Shown here: piece by piece, positions 1-6,522 of the stretch
How positions within the stretch are numbered: position 1 is the first letter of the stretch
How the letters are laid out: each line of letters begins with the position of its first letter
DNA from: Caryophanales bacterium UBA2253
Lineage (GTDB): Bacteria; Bacillota_I; Bacilli_A; ML615J-28; CAG-698
DNA: 35,717 nucleotides
NCBI GenBank assembly: GCA_002347755.1
Contig: DDXT01000029.1
Coordinates: 1-35,717 of the forward strand
Direction of reading: 5' to 3'
The notes under the pieces: generated by a model
The model's database searches: none
The model's input: the letters and a program-made list of their open reading frames with translations, nothing else
What the model was told of the DNA's origin: nothing
Program-made: the position numbers and the translations under genes

Positions 1-19
1 AGATGTGTATAAGAGACAG
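1..19. other. Tn5/Nextera mosaic-end adapter (sequencing artefact)
   Basis: The first 19 bases are identical to the 19-bp Tn5 mosaic end used in tagmentation libraries (AGATGTGTATAAGAGACAG). It sits at the extreme contig end, where untrimmed adapter is expected. It is not part of the genome, and genomic sequence starts at about base 20. Confidence 0.95.
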
Positions 20-103
20 GCTTTTCCCGGACAAAAACTCTTGAACAGCCATTATTTTGAAGTCGTGCGTGTGATTTCTGAATTTCTGACCCTTGCTTGC
101 CAT
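20..103 (-). CDS. IS3-type transposase OrfA, N-terminal fragment (cut by contig end)
   Basis: Reading leftwards from an ATG at 103, 28 codons stay open to the contig edge. The start is supported by a perfect AGGAGG (111-116 on the complement) seven bases upstream. The peptide begins MASKGQKFRNHTHDFKI and continues through VQEFLSGKS. This resembles the start of IS3-family (IS150-like) OrfA helix-turn-helix proteins, which typically read M-x-KKGxKF...Y..E.K..VV.EYL.GK. Only this beginning is present. A break at a multicopy IS is a common reason for a contig to end, which fits the adapter found here. Family assignment rests on a short similarity by eye; a different small DNA-binding protein is possible. 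Confidence 0.55.
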
Positions 104-226
104 AAAAAAACCTCCTAAAGCTTTCTGAATAAATTATAGCACATTTCATCTCATGTGTTTTTTATTCAGTGTAAACTTTAAGAGGAGCGGTTCAAAGTGA
201 CGTTTTTTATTTAGCCGAAGCGCGGT
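104..226. other. Short intergenic region between IS fragment and RNase J
   Basis: On the minus strand a TATAAT (complement of 131-136) lies about 30 bases before the transposase start and could be its -10 box. An imperfect inverted repeat CTGAATAAA / TTTATTCAG frames the region (about 124-132 and 162-170). The outer IS boundary cannot be fixed. No strong Rho-independent terminator is seen for the RNase J gene. Confidence 0.35.
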
Positions 227-1927
227 TTATTGGACGTTCATGACGATCGGAACGATCATCGGTTTTCGTTCGGTCCGTTCATAAATGAAATCAGCCAACG
301 CGTTGGTTATGACATTGTTCAGTTGAGTAAGAATGAATTTCTTGGTTTGACTGTAATATTCGTCGTAAAGAGCTTTGGCCTTGTTCTGAATGGCATCAAC
401 CAGATTTTCGGAGTCCTTCATGTAAATGAAGCCCCGGCTGATCAAGGTCGGCGTTTTGGCCAGTTTGTTGGCCTGAGTCGGGAATACGACCGCGACCATG
501 CCGTCGTCGGAAAGGATCTTTCTCTCCTTGATGACGAGGTTGTCCACGTCAAAGTTGTTTTCATCAATGTAAATGACGCCGGATTTGACGGAATTTTTAA
601 TGAACACTTTGTTTCCTGGGGCGAAAGTCAATACTTCGCCGTTATCGAGGATGTGGATCTTTTTTGGGTCGACGCCGGTATCAACGGCCAGTTGGCCGTG
701 CCGGCGAAGCATGGCATATTCGCCATGGATCGGGAAGAAATGTTCCGGTTTGACGAGCGAAAGCATGATCTTCAGTTCGGTCTCGCTGGCATGACCGGAA
801 GTATGGGTGTCGGTCAGGGGGCTGTTGACGATGACGTTGGCTCCGGCCCGGTACAATTTGTTGATGGTGCGGTTGATGTGCTCCTGGTTCCCCGGGATCG
901 GAGAAGATGAAAACACGATGGTGTCGCCCGGAAGGAGCTTGATTTGCTTGTGGCTGCCATCGGCGATCCGAGACAAAGCAGCCAATGGTTCGCCTTGAGA
1001 TCCGGTGCTGAGAATCGTGATTTTATCCGGAGGCAAATGAGGGAATTCTTTGGCGGTGATGAAGGTTCCGGCGGGAGCGGTGATGTATTTCAGTTTTTGG
1101 CTGAAGCTGACGGCTTTTTCCATGCTTCGTCCGAAAACGATGACTTTCCGGCCTTCTTGAACGCTGGCTTCAACGATCTGCTGCACCCGGTGCACATTGG
1201 AGGCAAAAGTGGAGATGATGATCCGGCCTTTGATCTGCGCGAAAATGCTCTTGATGCTTTCCCCGATCTTCTTTTCGGAAGTCGCGAATTTGGTCACCAG
1301 GGCGTTGGTGGAATCGGCGAGCAGGCACAAAACCCCGGCTTCGGAGAACTTGGTCAGTTTTGCGTAATCGGTATGTCCCGACAGCGGCGTGAAGTCAAAT
1401 TTGAAATCTCCGGTATGCAAGATGTAACCCAAATAGGTTTTGATGGCGATGCCGGAAGAATCGGGAATGCTGTGGTTGGTCTTGAAAAAAGTAACCTCAA
1501 AATTCTTGAATTTGAAAACCGAATTGTTGGTATATTCCACGATGTCCGGATTGAGCCCCCGGAATTCCGAAAGTTTGTTCCGGATGAGACTGACGGCCAG
1601 GCCGCAGGCATATATCTTCGGTATGTTCACTTTTTTCAGAAGGTATGGGATTCCGCCGATATGATCTTCGTGTCCGTGGGTAATGAAAAGACCCACGATT
1701 TTTTCTTCGTTGTCTTTCAAATAAGTGTAATCAGGGATGACATAATCGATTCCGAAATTGTCTCCCGGGAACATGATTCCCGAATCGATGATGATCAGTT
1801 CGTCGTCACACTCGACAACGTACATGTTTTTTCCGATTTCGTCCAATCCGCCCAAAGCAAAAATTTTGATGTTTTTGTCATTGAAGTGTTCGACGATCGG
1901 AAGTTGGCGCGAGTTAATGTTGGTCAC
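227..1927 (-). CDS. rnjA: Ribonuclease J (metallo-beta-lactamase/beta-CASP)
   Basis: A cytoplasmic RNase with 5'-3' exonuclease and endonuclease activity, which matures and degrades mRNA and rRNA in Gram-positive bacteria. The 566-residue product has the family's usual length (about 555). The zinc-binding motif HGHEDH lies at residues 84-89, with HTGDFK near 171-176 and PIHGEY in the beta-CASP/metallo-beta-lactamase core. A C-terminal domain follows. The start is a GTG at 1927, supported by AAAGGAG seven bases upstream. On the same strand a TATAAT-like -10 is seen at 1956-1961, with only a weak -35. The gene is divergent from the HAD phosphatase. J1 and J2 paralogues cannot be separated from one copy, so the symbol is the default choice. 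Confidence 0.92.
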   Translation of the reverse strand: MTNINSRQLPIVEHFNDKNIKIFALGGLDEIGKNMYVVECDDELIIIDSGIMFPGDNFGIDYVIPDYTYLKDNEEKIVGLFITHGHEDHIGGIPYLLKKVNIPKIYACGLAVSLIRNKLSEFRGLNPDIVEYTNNSVFKFKNFEVTFFKTNHSIPDSSGIAIKTYLGYILHTGDFKFDFTPLSGHTDYAKLTKFSEAGVLCLLADSTNALVTKFATSEKKIGESIKSIFAQIKGRIIISTFASNVHRVQQIVEASVQEGRKVIVFGRSMEKAVSFSQKLKYITAPAGTFITAKEFPHLPPDKITILSTGSQGEPLAALSRIADGSHKQIKLLPGDTIVFSSSPIPGNQEHINRTINKLYRAGANVIVNSPLTDTHTSGHASETELKIMLSLVKPEHFFPIHGEYAMLRRHGQLAVDTGVDPKKIHILDNGEVLTFAPGNKVFIKNSVKSGVIYIDENNFDVDNLVIKERKILSDDGMVAVVFPTQANKLAKTPTLISRGFIYMKDSENLVDAIQNKAKALYDEYYSQTKKFILTQLNNVITNALADFIYERTERKPMIVPIVMNVQ

Positions 1928-2020
1928 AATAAGCTCCTTTCTTGTTCATAAACATATTATAAGCATTTTCCGGGGAAAAATAAAGATAAATGCGTTTTAT
2001 TTTCCAAACGGCTTTCTTTT

Positions 2021-2072
2021 CTTGTTTTATGGGAGAAGACATGTTAAAATTAACCAAACGGAGAGCGTTTGG
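2021..2072 (+). promoter_or_regulatory. Promoter and 5'-UTR hairpin of the HAD phosphatase gene
   Basis: A -35-like TTGTTT and a -10-like TTAAAAT (about 2043-2049) precede a perfect 7-bp inverted repeat, CCAAACG (2054-2060) and CGTTTGG (2066-2072), with loop GAGAG. The repeat ends just before the purine-rich Shine-Dalgarno-like stretch of the next gene. It could be an operator or a translational control hairpin. Confidence 0.4.
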
Positions 2073-2085
2073 GGAAGAGCAGCCA

Positions 2086-2865
2086 ATGGAAAACAAAAAA
2101 CTGATTTTATTTGATATCGACGGAACGCTTTTTGATAACAAAAACGGCGTCATTCCCCCCAAAAGCATCCAGGCCATAACGCAGATCGATGATCGGCATT
2201 CGATCGGCATCGCGACGGGAAGAGCCGCTTTCATGCTTTATTCCATCGACGAACTGAAACCGCTCATCGAGGACTATGTCCTGATCAACGGCCAGTACAT
2301 TACTTCCAAAGACCAGGTGGTCTATAAAAACCCGATCCCAACCGCATCGGTGGAAAAATTGGTGGGGGACATCGCGTCCATGGGCTTGGCGTACGGGTTT
2401 GAAAACAGCCACGCGGAAGCGATCTCGAAGATCAATGACAAAGTCATTTACAGTTTTCAAAAACTGGGATTGAAGCTGCCGCCGATTGATCCGTTTTTTT
2501 ACAAATTCCACGACATCTATCAGATTTGGGTTTTCGCTGAACCAAAAGAAGCCCAAAGTCTGCGCGGGCGGTACCCGGAATTTCAGTTTATCCGCTGGAT
2601 GGAAGTGGGCTATGACATTCTTCCGAAAGACTGTTCCAAGGGACTGGGGATGAAAAGACTGGCCGAATATCTCAAAATCGACCTGGCTGACGTCATTGCT
2701 TTCGGGGACGGAGACAATGACTTCGAAATGGTCCGCGATGCCGGGTTAGGCATTGCCATGGGAAACGCCACCCCCAAAGTAAAAGCCGCGGCCAAATACA
2801 TTACCGCCGATGTTTCTGACAACGGCATTCAAAAAGCTCTGAAACATTTTCATCTGATCAAATGA
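2086..2865 (+). CDS. Cof-type HAD-superfamily hydrolase (sugar phosphatase-like)
   Basis: A predicted cytoplasmic phosphatase of the Cof/YidA class; these act on sugar phosphates or related small phosphorylated compounds. The start chosen at 2086 gives 259 residues, normal for the family, and places the nucleophile motif DIDGT at residues 10-14. The Mg-binding motif IV, GDGDND, is at 207-212, followed by the usual DAGLGIAMGNA stretch. A longer frame from 1990 would begin upstream of the likely promoter and adds no family sequence. The gene is followed by a weak attenuator-like hairpin (2867-2889) and then the YhhN gene. Substrate cannot be told from sequence. Confidence 0.88.
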   Translation: MENKKLILFDIDGTLFDNKNGVIPPKSIQAITQIDDRHSIGIATGRAAFMLYSIDELKPLIEDYVLINGQYITSKDQVVYKNPIPTASVEKLVGDIASMGLAYGFENSHAEAISKINDKVIYSFQKLGLKLPPIDPFFYKFHDIYQIWVFAEPKEAQSLRGRYPEFQFIRWMEVGYDILPKDCSKGLGMKRLAEYLKIDLADVIAFGDGDNDFEMVRDAGLGIAMGNATPKVKAAAKYITADVSDNGIQKALKHFHLIK

Positions 2866-2866
2866 C

Positions 2867-2889
2867 AGACGTTTTTCAAAGCGTCTTTT
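2867..2889 (+). terminator. Weak terminator/attenuator between HAD gene and YhhN gene
   Basis: AGACG and CGTCT pair around a T-rich/A-rich arm that extends the stem to about eight pairs including one G-U. Only four T follow. The ribosome binding site of the next gene begins directly after it, so partial read-through is likely. Confidence 0.35.
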
Positions 2890-2901
2890 AAGGAGGAAAA
2901 C

Positions 2902-3591
2902 ATGCCAGCACTCGCTTATGTTCTGATATCACTGGAAGCCATCGCCATGATCTTGTATCTGACGTTTTATTTTCGGGCCGGAACCCGAATCACCCTGCTT
3001 CTGAAGACCCTGACCAGCGGCTGTTTTTTGGCGCTGGGGATCCTGGCGCTTTTTTACGCCGCCGATGCCAAATTTGCGGCCACGGTTTTGCTTGGGTTGT
3101 TCTGCGGCTTGGTCGGGGACATCGTCCTGGGGCTCAGAAGACTATACCGGAACCGGAAAAAAGAGTTTTTTCTGTCCGGGCTGTTCATGTTTTTCCTCGG
3201 GCATGTGCTTTACATGATCGCTTTCTCCAAATTTTCGACGCTGAACATCCATGTTTTCTTGATCAGCGCCGCAGTTCTGACCATCTTCATGGTCATCATC
3301 ATGGATCTTTCGGGAGTGAATTTCGGAAGCACCCGGCCGGCGGTCATCATTTATACCTTGATCAGCGCTTTGCTTCTGTCGGTCACGGTGGTCAATGTCA
3401 TTGCGGTCTTCACGATGGTGAATTTGCTTCTGGTGCTTGGAGCCTTGCTGTTCGTCACGTCGGACTTTCTTTTGAGTTTCCTTTATTTCAAAAAAATGAA
3501 CACCGTTTCCATGCGCGTGTTGAAAATACTAAACATTGCCGCTTATTACGCCGGGCAGACTTTGTTTGCTTTAAGCATTTTTCTGGCATAA
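2902..3591 (+). CDS. YhhN/TMEM86 family membrane protein (lysoplasmalogenase-like)
   Basis: A 229-residue integral membrane protein with about seven or eight hydrophobic helices. The segment GLVGDIVLGLRR, followed by SGLFMFFLGHVLYMIAF, matches the conserved core of the YhhN/TMEM86 family. Characterised members of that family hydrolyse the vinyl-ether bond of lysoplasmalogens. The start is supported by AAGGAGG eight bases upstream. It probably shares a transcript with the HAD phosphatase. Enzyme activity is inferred from family membership. A plasmalogen-related role would suit an anaerobic Gram-positive, but nothing else here shows plasmalogen synthesis. Confidence 0.75.
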   Translation: MPALAYVLISLEAIAMILYLTFYFRAGTRITLLLKTLTSGCFLALGILALFYAADAKFAATVLLGLFCGLVGDIVLGLRRLYRNRKKEFFLSGLFMFFLGHVLYMIAFSKFSTLNIHVFLISAAVLTIFMVIIMDLSGVNFGSTRPAVIIYTLISALLLSVTVVNVIAVFTMVNLLLVLGALLFVTSDFLLSFLYFKKMNTVSMRVLKILNIAAYYAGQTLFALSIFLA

Positions 3592-3595
3592 TAAT

Positions 3596-3620
3596 AAAAA
3601 GGCCTCTCAAAGACCTTTTT
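3596..3620. terminator. Bidirectional terminator overlapping the def stop codon
   Basis: An AAAAAGG / CCTTTTT stem with an inner TCT/AGA pairing serves both the plus-strand YhhN gene and the minus-strand def gene. The def stop codon (3607-3609) lies inside the hairpin. Confidence 0.7.
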
Positions 3621-4218
3621 CTGCGCTTTCTTCTTCCGTTTCTTCTAAACTAAATTGGATCGGCTTGCTGTTGTCGGGAACGAAGAACGGATCGAACTTG
3701 TCGATGCGGTCAAAAAACAGGATCCCGGACAGATGATCGTATTCGTGCTGAACAATGACGGAAAGGTAATTTTGGAATTTTAGAATTGTTCGGCTCAGGG
3801 TGTTGGCTTGAAAATCAAAGACATCGGCGGAAACGGAGACCCGCTTCGCCCGGTGAACCAAACCCGAAACATTCCTTTCCACCGAGAGACAGCCCTCGCC
3901 GCCGGGCATGTAAACCGTCTCCACCGAATGGGAAACGATCTTCGGATTGATGAAACCGTAATGATGGAGATTTCCTTCTTCATCGAAAGCCATGACCACG
4001 AACATTTGTTTGAGAACGCCGATCTGGGGAGCGGCGATCCCGACTCCGGAACGAAGACCGTACTTCTCAACCATGGTCACATCATAACCGTTGACCAAAT
4101 ATTCATTCAAAAGTTCCAACGTCTGCTGGTCTTCCGCGGAAAGCGGAAGTGGGACTGGAGCGCACTTTTCGCGAAGCCGTTGGTCTTCCTCTTTGATTAT
4201 GTCAGAATACAATAACAT
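3607..4218 (-). CDS. def: Peptide deformylase (type 2)
   Basis: Removes the N-formyl group from nascent proteins at the ribosome. All three family motifs are present: GVGIAAPQIG at 58-67, EGCLS at 108-112 with metal ligand Cys110, and QHEYDH at 157-162 with ligands His158 and His162 and catalytic Glu159. At 203 residues and with the insertions typical of Gram-positive type 2 enzymes, it is complete. The ATG at 4218 is preferred: AGAGG lies eight bases upstream, whereas the frame extending to 4269 runs into a plausible promoter (TTGCTT, 17 bases, TAAAAT on the complement). The gene is divergent from the UPF0223/rsuA pair. Confidence 0.95.
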   Translation of the reverse strand: MLLYSDIIKEEDQRLREKCAPVPLPLSAEDQQTLELLNEYLVNGYDVTMVEKYGLRSGVGIAAPQIGVLKQMFVVMAFDEEGNLHHYGFINPKIVSHSVETVYMPGGEGCLSVERNVSGLVHRAKRVSVSADVFDFQANTLSRTILKFQNYLSVIVQHEYDHLSGILFFDRIDKFDPFFVPDNSKPIQFSLEETEEESAEKGL

Positions 4219-4294
4219 GTTATATACCTCTGTGTTATGAATTTTAACATAATGCCGAGCAAAAAGCAAATCATATGACTCTCCGAAAAAAACT

Positions 4295-4322
4295 TTGGAT
4301 TATTTCGGGAAAATGATAGAAT
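4295..4322 (+). promoter_or_regulatory. Promoter of the UPF0223-rsuA pair
   Basis: TTGGAT (4295-4300), a 16-base spacer and TAGAAT (4317-4322). The -10 box overlaps an in-frame upstream ATG (4321), which supports the downstream start at 4339. Confidence 0.5.
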
Positions 4323-4338
4323 GAGAACAGGTGAAAAA

Positions 4339-4602
4339 ATGAATGATTACCAGATTGATTTTGCAATGTTCACGACCGAAGAAATCGTGAAGATATATGC
4401 TTTCTTTTCCCTGATCGAGCAAACGCGCCATCGCAAACTCTCCAAAACGCTGCTTCGGGAGAAATACCGCGAATACCGAAACATCATCCATAACATCGCT
4501 TTGGAAAAGAAATATGACAAAATGGTCAGGGAGAAATCCGGGGTCTCGATTTTTGAGACGATGAAATCCCTCCTTCCGAAAAAAGCCGGTTCCGAAAAAT
4601 GA
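4339..4602 (+). CDS. UPF0223 family small protein
   Basis: An 87-residue, charged, mostly helical protein. The N-terminal pattern DYQIDFAMFTTEEIVKIYAFF resembles the Bacillus YktA/UPF0223 family, which starts with a similar YP-D-W-TTEE pattern followed by a long helix and a Lys-rich region. No biochemical function is established for that family to my knowledge. The start at 4339 is favoured over 4321 because of the promoter position and an AGGTG-like ribosome binding site. Its last bases overlap the start of the rsuA-like gene (ATGA), so the two are translationally coupled. Confidence 0.6.
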   Translation: MNDYQIDFAMFTTEEIVKIYAFFSLIEQTRHRKLSKTLLREKYREYRNIIHNIALEKKYDKMVREKSGVSIFETMKSLLPKKAGSEK

Positions 4603-5315
4603 GGCTGGACAAATTCGTTTCCCATGCCCTCGGGAAGACCCGAAGCGAAGCCCGGGACATCATCAAACAGGGGCTGATCACGGTCAATCAAACCATCATG
4701 AGAAAGAATGACTGGACCGTCGACGAATACCACGATGCGATCCTTTTCCAAGATAAGCCGATTCTTTTCAAAAATTATTTATATTTGATGCTGAACAAAC
4801 CGATGGGATATCTTTCGGCGACCAAAGACGCAAAATACCCGACTGTCATCGATTTGATCAAGGAATACCAAAACTACGACTTGTTCATGGCCGGACGTTT
4901 GGATCTGGACTCGGAAGGACTGATGATTATCACTAACGACGGAAAATTCGCCCACGGACTGACCAGCCCGAGGCATCAGGTCCCCAAGAAATATTACGTG
5001 AAAGCGGACGAAGCGTTTTCGGAAGCCGATGTCTTGGCCTTCCAAGAGGGATTATTCATCTATGACGGTCACCAAAAACGGTTCAAGACCCAACCGGCGG
5101 TCTTGGAGATCATATCTTCCCAAGAAGCCTTTGTGACCATCTTTGAAGGCAAATACCATCAAGTCAAAAAGATGTGCATGAAAGTTGGCAAGAACGTCAC
5201 TTATCTGAAACGGCTGGCGATGGGGGAACTGGAACTCGACCCAAATTTAAAAACCGGAGAATATCGTTTGCTTTCGGTCGAGGAAATCGATCATTTGAAA
5301 GAAACTGTTAAGTAA
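4599..5315 (+). CDS. rsuA: RsuA/RluB-family rRNA pseudouridine synthase
   Basis: Converts a specific uridine in rRNA to pseudouridine. The 238-residue protein has an N-terminal S4 RNA-binding domain (about 1-55, starting MRLDKFVSHALGKTRSEAR) and a catalytic domain. The signature GRLDLDSEGLMI is at 99-110, with catalytic Asp102. Length fits RsuA (16S U516) better than the longer RluB/RluE-like enzymes, but the exact target is inferred. Its start overlaps the upstream stop by four bases. The stop is just before the strong rpsP promoter. Confidence 0.85.
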   Translation: MRLDKFVSHALGKTRSEARDIIKQGLITVNQTIMRKNDWTVDEYHDAILFQDKPILFKNYLYLMLNKPMGYLSATKDAKYPTVIDLIKEYQNYDLFMAGRLDLDSEGLMIITNDGKFAHGLTSPRHQVPKKYYVKADEAFSEADVLAFQEGLFIYDGHQKRFKTQPAVLEIISSQEAFVTIFEGKYHQVKKMCMKVGKNVTYLKRLAMGELELDPNLKTGEYRLLSVEEIDHLKETVK

Positions 5316-5321
5316 AACTAC

Positions 5322-5350
5322 TTGACAGACAAAACGCTCGGTGTTATAAT
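5322..5350 (+). promoter_or_regulatory. Consensus promoter of the rpsP operon
   Basis: A perfect TTGACA (5322-5327), a 17-base spacer and a perfect TATAAT (5345-5350). It is followed by AAGGAGG (5366-5372) ten bases before rpsP. It is the strongest promoter in the window, as expected for ribosomal protein genes. Confidence 0.9.
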
Positions 5351-5382
5351 AACTCATAAATCAACAAGGAGGTAAATACACA

Positions 5383-5652
5383 ATGGCTGTAAAAATCAGA
5401 TTACAAAGATTTGGCGCTAACAAAAGACCGTTTTATCGTGTTGTTGCCACTGATTCCCGTAATCCCCGTGATGGACGTTTCATCGAGATCTTGGGAACAT
5501 ATCATCCGATCGAGAAAGATGTTCTGAAAATCGATGAAGAAAAAGCATTGAAATGGCTTAATTATGGTGCTCAACCAACCGATACCGTCAAATCGTTGCT
5601 TACCCAACTAGGAATCATCGACAAGTTTACCAAACAAACAAAGACTAAGTAG
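5383..5652 (+). CDS. rpsP: 30S ribosomal protein S16
   Basis: A small-subunit assembly protein. The 89-residue product starts MAVKIRLQRFGANKRPFYRVV and continues with DSRNPRDGRFIE..G.Y.P, the universal S16 pattern. It is full length and first in its operon. It is followed 10 bases later by khpA, as in many Firmicutes. Codon choice is more biased than in the surrounding genes, consistent with high expression. Confidence 0.97.
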   Translation: MAVKIRLQRFGANKRPFYRVVATDSRNPRDGRFIEILGTYHPIEKDVLKIDEEKALKWLNYGAQPTDTVKSLLTQLGIIDKFTKQTKTK

Positions 5653-5662
5653 GTGAGAAACA

Positions 5663-5914
5663 GTGAAAGAAATTAATTTTGAGAAATTCCTCAGTGATTT
5701 AGTCGGCCCGCTGATCTCTTTTCCAGAGGAACTGGTAGTCAAAACCTTCCCGGATGAAACTAATGTCATCACCATTCAGATTCTTGTCAATCCGGAAGAC
5801 GTCGGACGCTTGATCGGAAAAAAAGGCCGAATCATCAATTCGATTCGGACCATCGCTTATGCCTGCGCGGCCCGCAGTGGCAAGAAAATCGAAATTTCGG
5901 TCGATTCATTCTAA
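5663..5914 (+). CDS. khpA: KH-domain RNA-binding protein KhpA
   Basis: An RNA-binding protein that in other Gram-positives pairs with KhpB (EloR/Jag) and affects cell elongation, division and RNA metabolism. The 83 residues contain a single KH domain, with the GKKG loop at 52-55 inside VGRLIGKKGRIINSIR. The start is GTG at 5663, with AGGTGA upstream. The usual order rpsP-khpA-rimM-trmD-rplS is broken immediately after this gene by a terminator carrying a repeat element and by the arsR-zntA module. Confidence 0.93.
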   Translation: MKEINFEKFLSDLVGPLISFPEELVVKTFPDETNVITIQILVNPEDVGRLIGKKGRIINSIRTIAYACAARSGKKIEISVDSF

Positions 5915-5936
5915 AAATGCTTTGTTTAAAAGAATC

Positions 5937-5955
5937 AAGTCAACAATGCTGGCTT
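5937..5955 (+). repeat. Left terminator-hairpin copy flanking element copy 1
   Basis: A 19-bp sequence, AAGTCAACAATGCTGGCTT, able to form a hairpin with one mismatch. It matches 6123-6141 at 18 of 19 positions. It lacks a following T-tract because the element begins directly after it. The one difference from the right copy (A for G) is in the 5' arm of the stem. Confidence 0.85.
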
Positions 5956-6122
5956 CAGACTGATGACAAACCCCATTTTCAAAGATGGGGTTCGTTTATT
6001 TTTCCACAACTATCTTGAAATAGCAAAAAAACACTTTTTTAGACACGAAAAAGATATCTTTTTGGTGCCATTGTCCCATTTTATTACAAGAAAAAATGAG
6101 CGTTGACTTTGTCAACGCTCTG
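5956..6122 (+). mobile_element. Terminator-embedded repeat element, copy 1
   Basis: A 167-bp element inserted between the stem-loop and the T-tract of the khpA terminator. It begins CAGACTGATGAC and ends CAACGCTCTG. Internal structure, in order: a hairpin with 8-bp stem AACCCCAT/ATGGGGTT near the 5' end, a 16-bp palindrome AAAAAGATATCTTTTT in the middle, and a perfect 10-bp hairpin GAGCGTTGAC-TTT-GTCAACGCTC at the 3' end. About 95% identical to copies at 11157 and 32708. No perfect terminal inverted repeats and no transposase gene, so a non-autonomous element is inferred. A 47-codon frame (from 5962) is unlikely to be coding because six of its seven differing codons between copies 1 and 2 change the amino acid. 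Confidence 0.8.
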
Positions 6123-6149
6123 AAGTCAGCAATGCTGGCTTTTTTTGTT
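6123..6149 (+). terminator. khpA terminator (right hairpin copy plus T-tract)
   Basis: AAGTCAGC-AAT-GCTGGCTT forms an 8-bp stem (one G-U pair), followed by a run of seven or more T. It is the functional terminator and the right-hand duplicate of the hairpin at 5937-5955. Confidence 0.85.
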
Positions 6150-6167
6150 ATTTATGTCATTATTTGG

Positions 6168-6196
6168 TTGACTTATGTTTTTGAGTGGCGTATAAT
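6168..6196 (+). promoter_or_regulatory. Promoter of the arsR-zntA-rimM-trmD operon
   Basis: TTGACT (6168-6173), 17 bases, TATAAT (6191-6196). It provides a new start after the khpA terminator. Because the downstream genes overlap, it is the likely main promoter for rimM and trmD too. Confidence 0.8.
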
Positions 6197-6207
6197 GTGT
6201 GAATGTA

Positions 6208-6221
6208 TGAACATATGTTCA
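6208..6221. promoter_or_regulatory. ArsR/SmtB-type operator palindrome
   Basis: A perfect 14-bp palindrome, TGAACATATGTTCA, centred about 20 bases after the -10 box and before the arsR ribosome binding site (GAGGT). It has the TGAA-n6-TTCA form of known SmtB/CzrA/ZiaR operators. It should be the binding site of the ArsR protein encoded next. Confidence 0.75.
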
Positions 6222-6241
6222 AATGATAACGAGGTAGAATT

Positions 6242-6520
6242 ATGGATCAAATCGAAAAAAGCGTCCAAATCTTCAAGTGCCTTGGGGACATAACCCGCTT
6301 GCGGATCGTTGAAGCGCTTTCGGAAAAACCCAAATCCGTCGGCGTCATCGCCGCGGAATTGCAAATGTCGCCCTCGGCGATATCCCATCAGTTAAGTACC
6401 ATGAAAAACTATAACCTTGTCAAAAATACTAAGAAAGGAAGAGAAGTATATTATGAATTGGGTGATCGCCATGTCCGTGAGGTCCTCGCTCAAGTCCTGA
6501 ATCACGCTTCGCACATCTGA
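6242..6520 (+). CDS. ArsR/SmtB-family zinc/cobalt-sensing repressor
   Basis: A 92-residue winged-helix repressor. The recognition region SPSAISHQLSTMKNYNLV lies at about 43-60, and the wing is KKGREVYYEL. The last helix carries Asp75, His77, His88 and His91, with the same spacing as the alpha-5 metal site of CzrA (D-x-H ... H-x-x-H). The alpha-3 CxC site of arsenic/cadmium sensors is absent. It should therefore sense Zn(II) or Co(II) and release the palindrome at 6208-6221 when metal binds. It is followed two bases later by the zntA-like ATPase, its expected target. It is unusual in lying within a ribosomal gene cluster. Confidence 0.9.
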   Translation: MDQIEKSVQIFKCLGDITRLRIVEALSEKPKSVGVIAAELQMSPSAISHQLSTMKNYNLVKNTKKGREVYYELGDRHVREVLAQVLNHASHI

Positions 6521-6522
6521 TC

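Noticed and set aside
944..1951. A 335-codon open frame on the plus strand across rnjA
   Set aside because: It is antisense to a clearly conserved gene, resembles no protein I recognise, has odd composition (rich in D, F and R) and no ribosome binding site. It is a by-product of codon bias.
5962..6105. The 47-codon frames inside the repeat elements as small genes
   Set aside because: Mostly amino-acid-changing differences, no ribosome binding site and one frameshifted copy. Kept only as part of the element.
5956..6122. The repeat element as a CRISPR repeat, group II intron or classical MITE
   Set aside because: There are only single dispersed copies with no spacers. It is far too short for an intron and has no domain V-like end that I can see. 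It also lacks the terminal inverted repeats expected of a DDE-type MITE.
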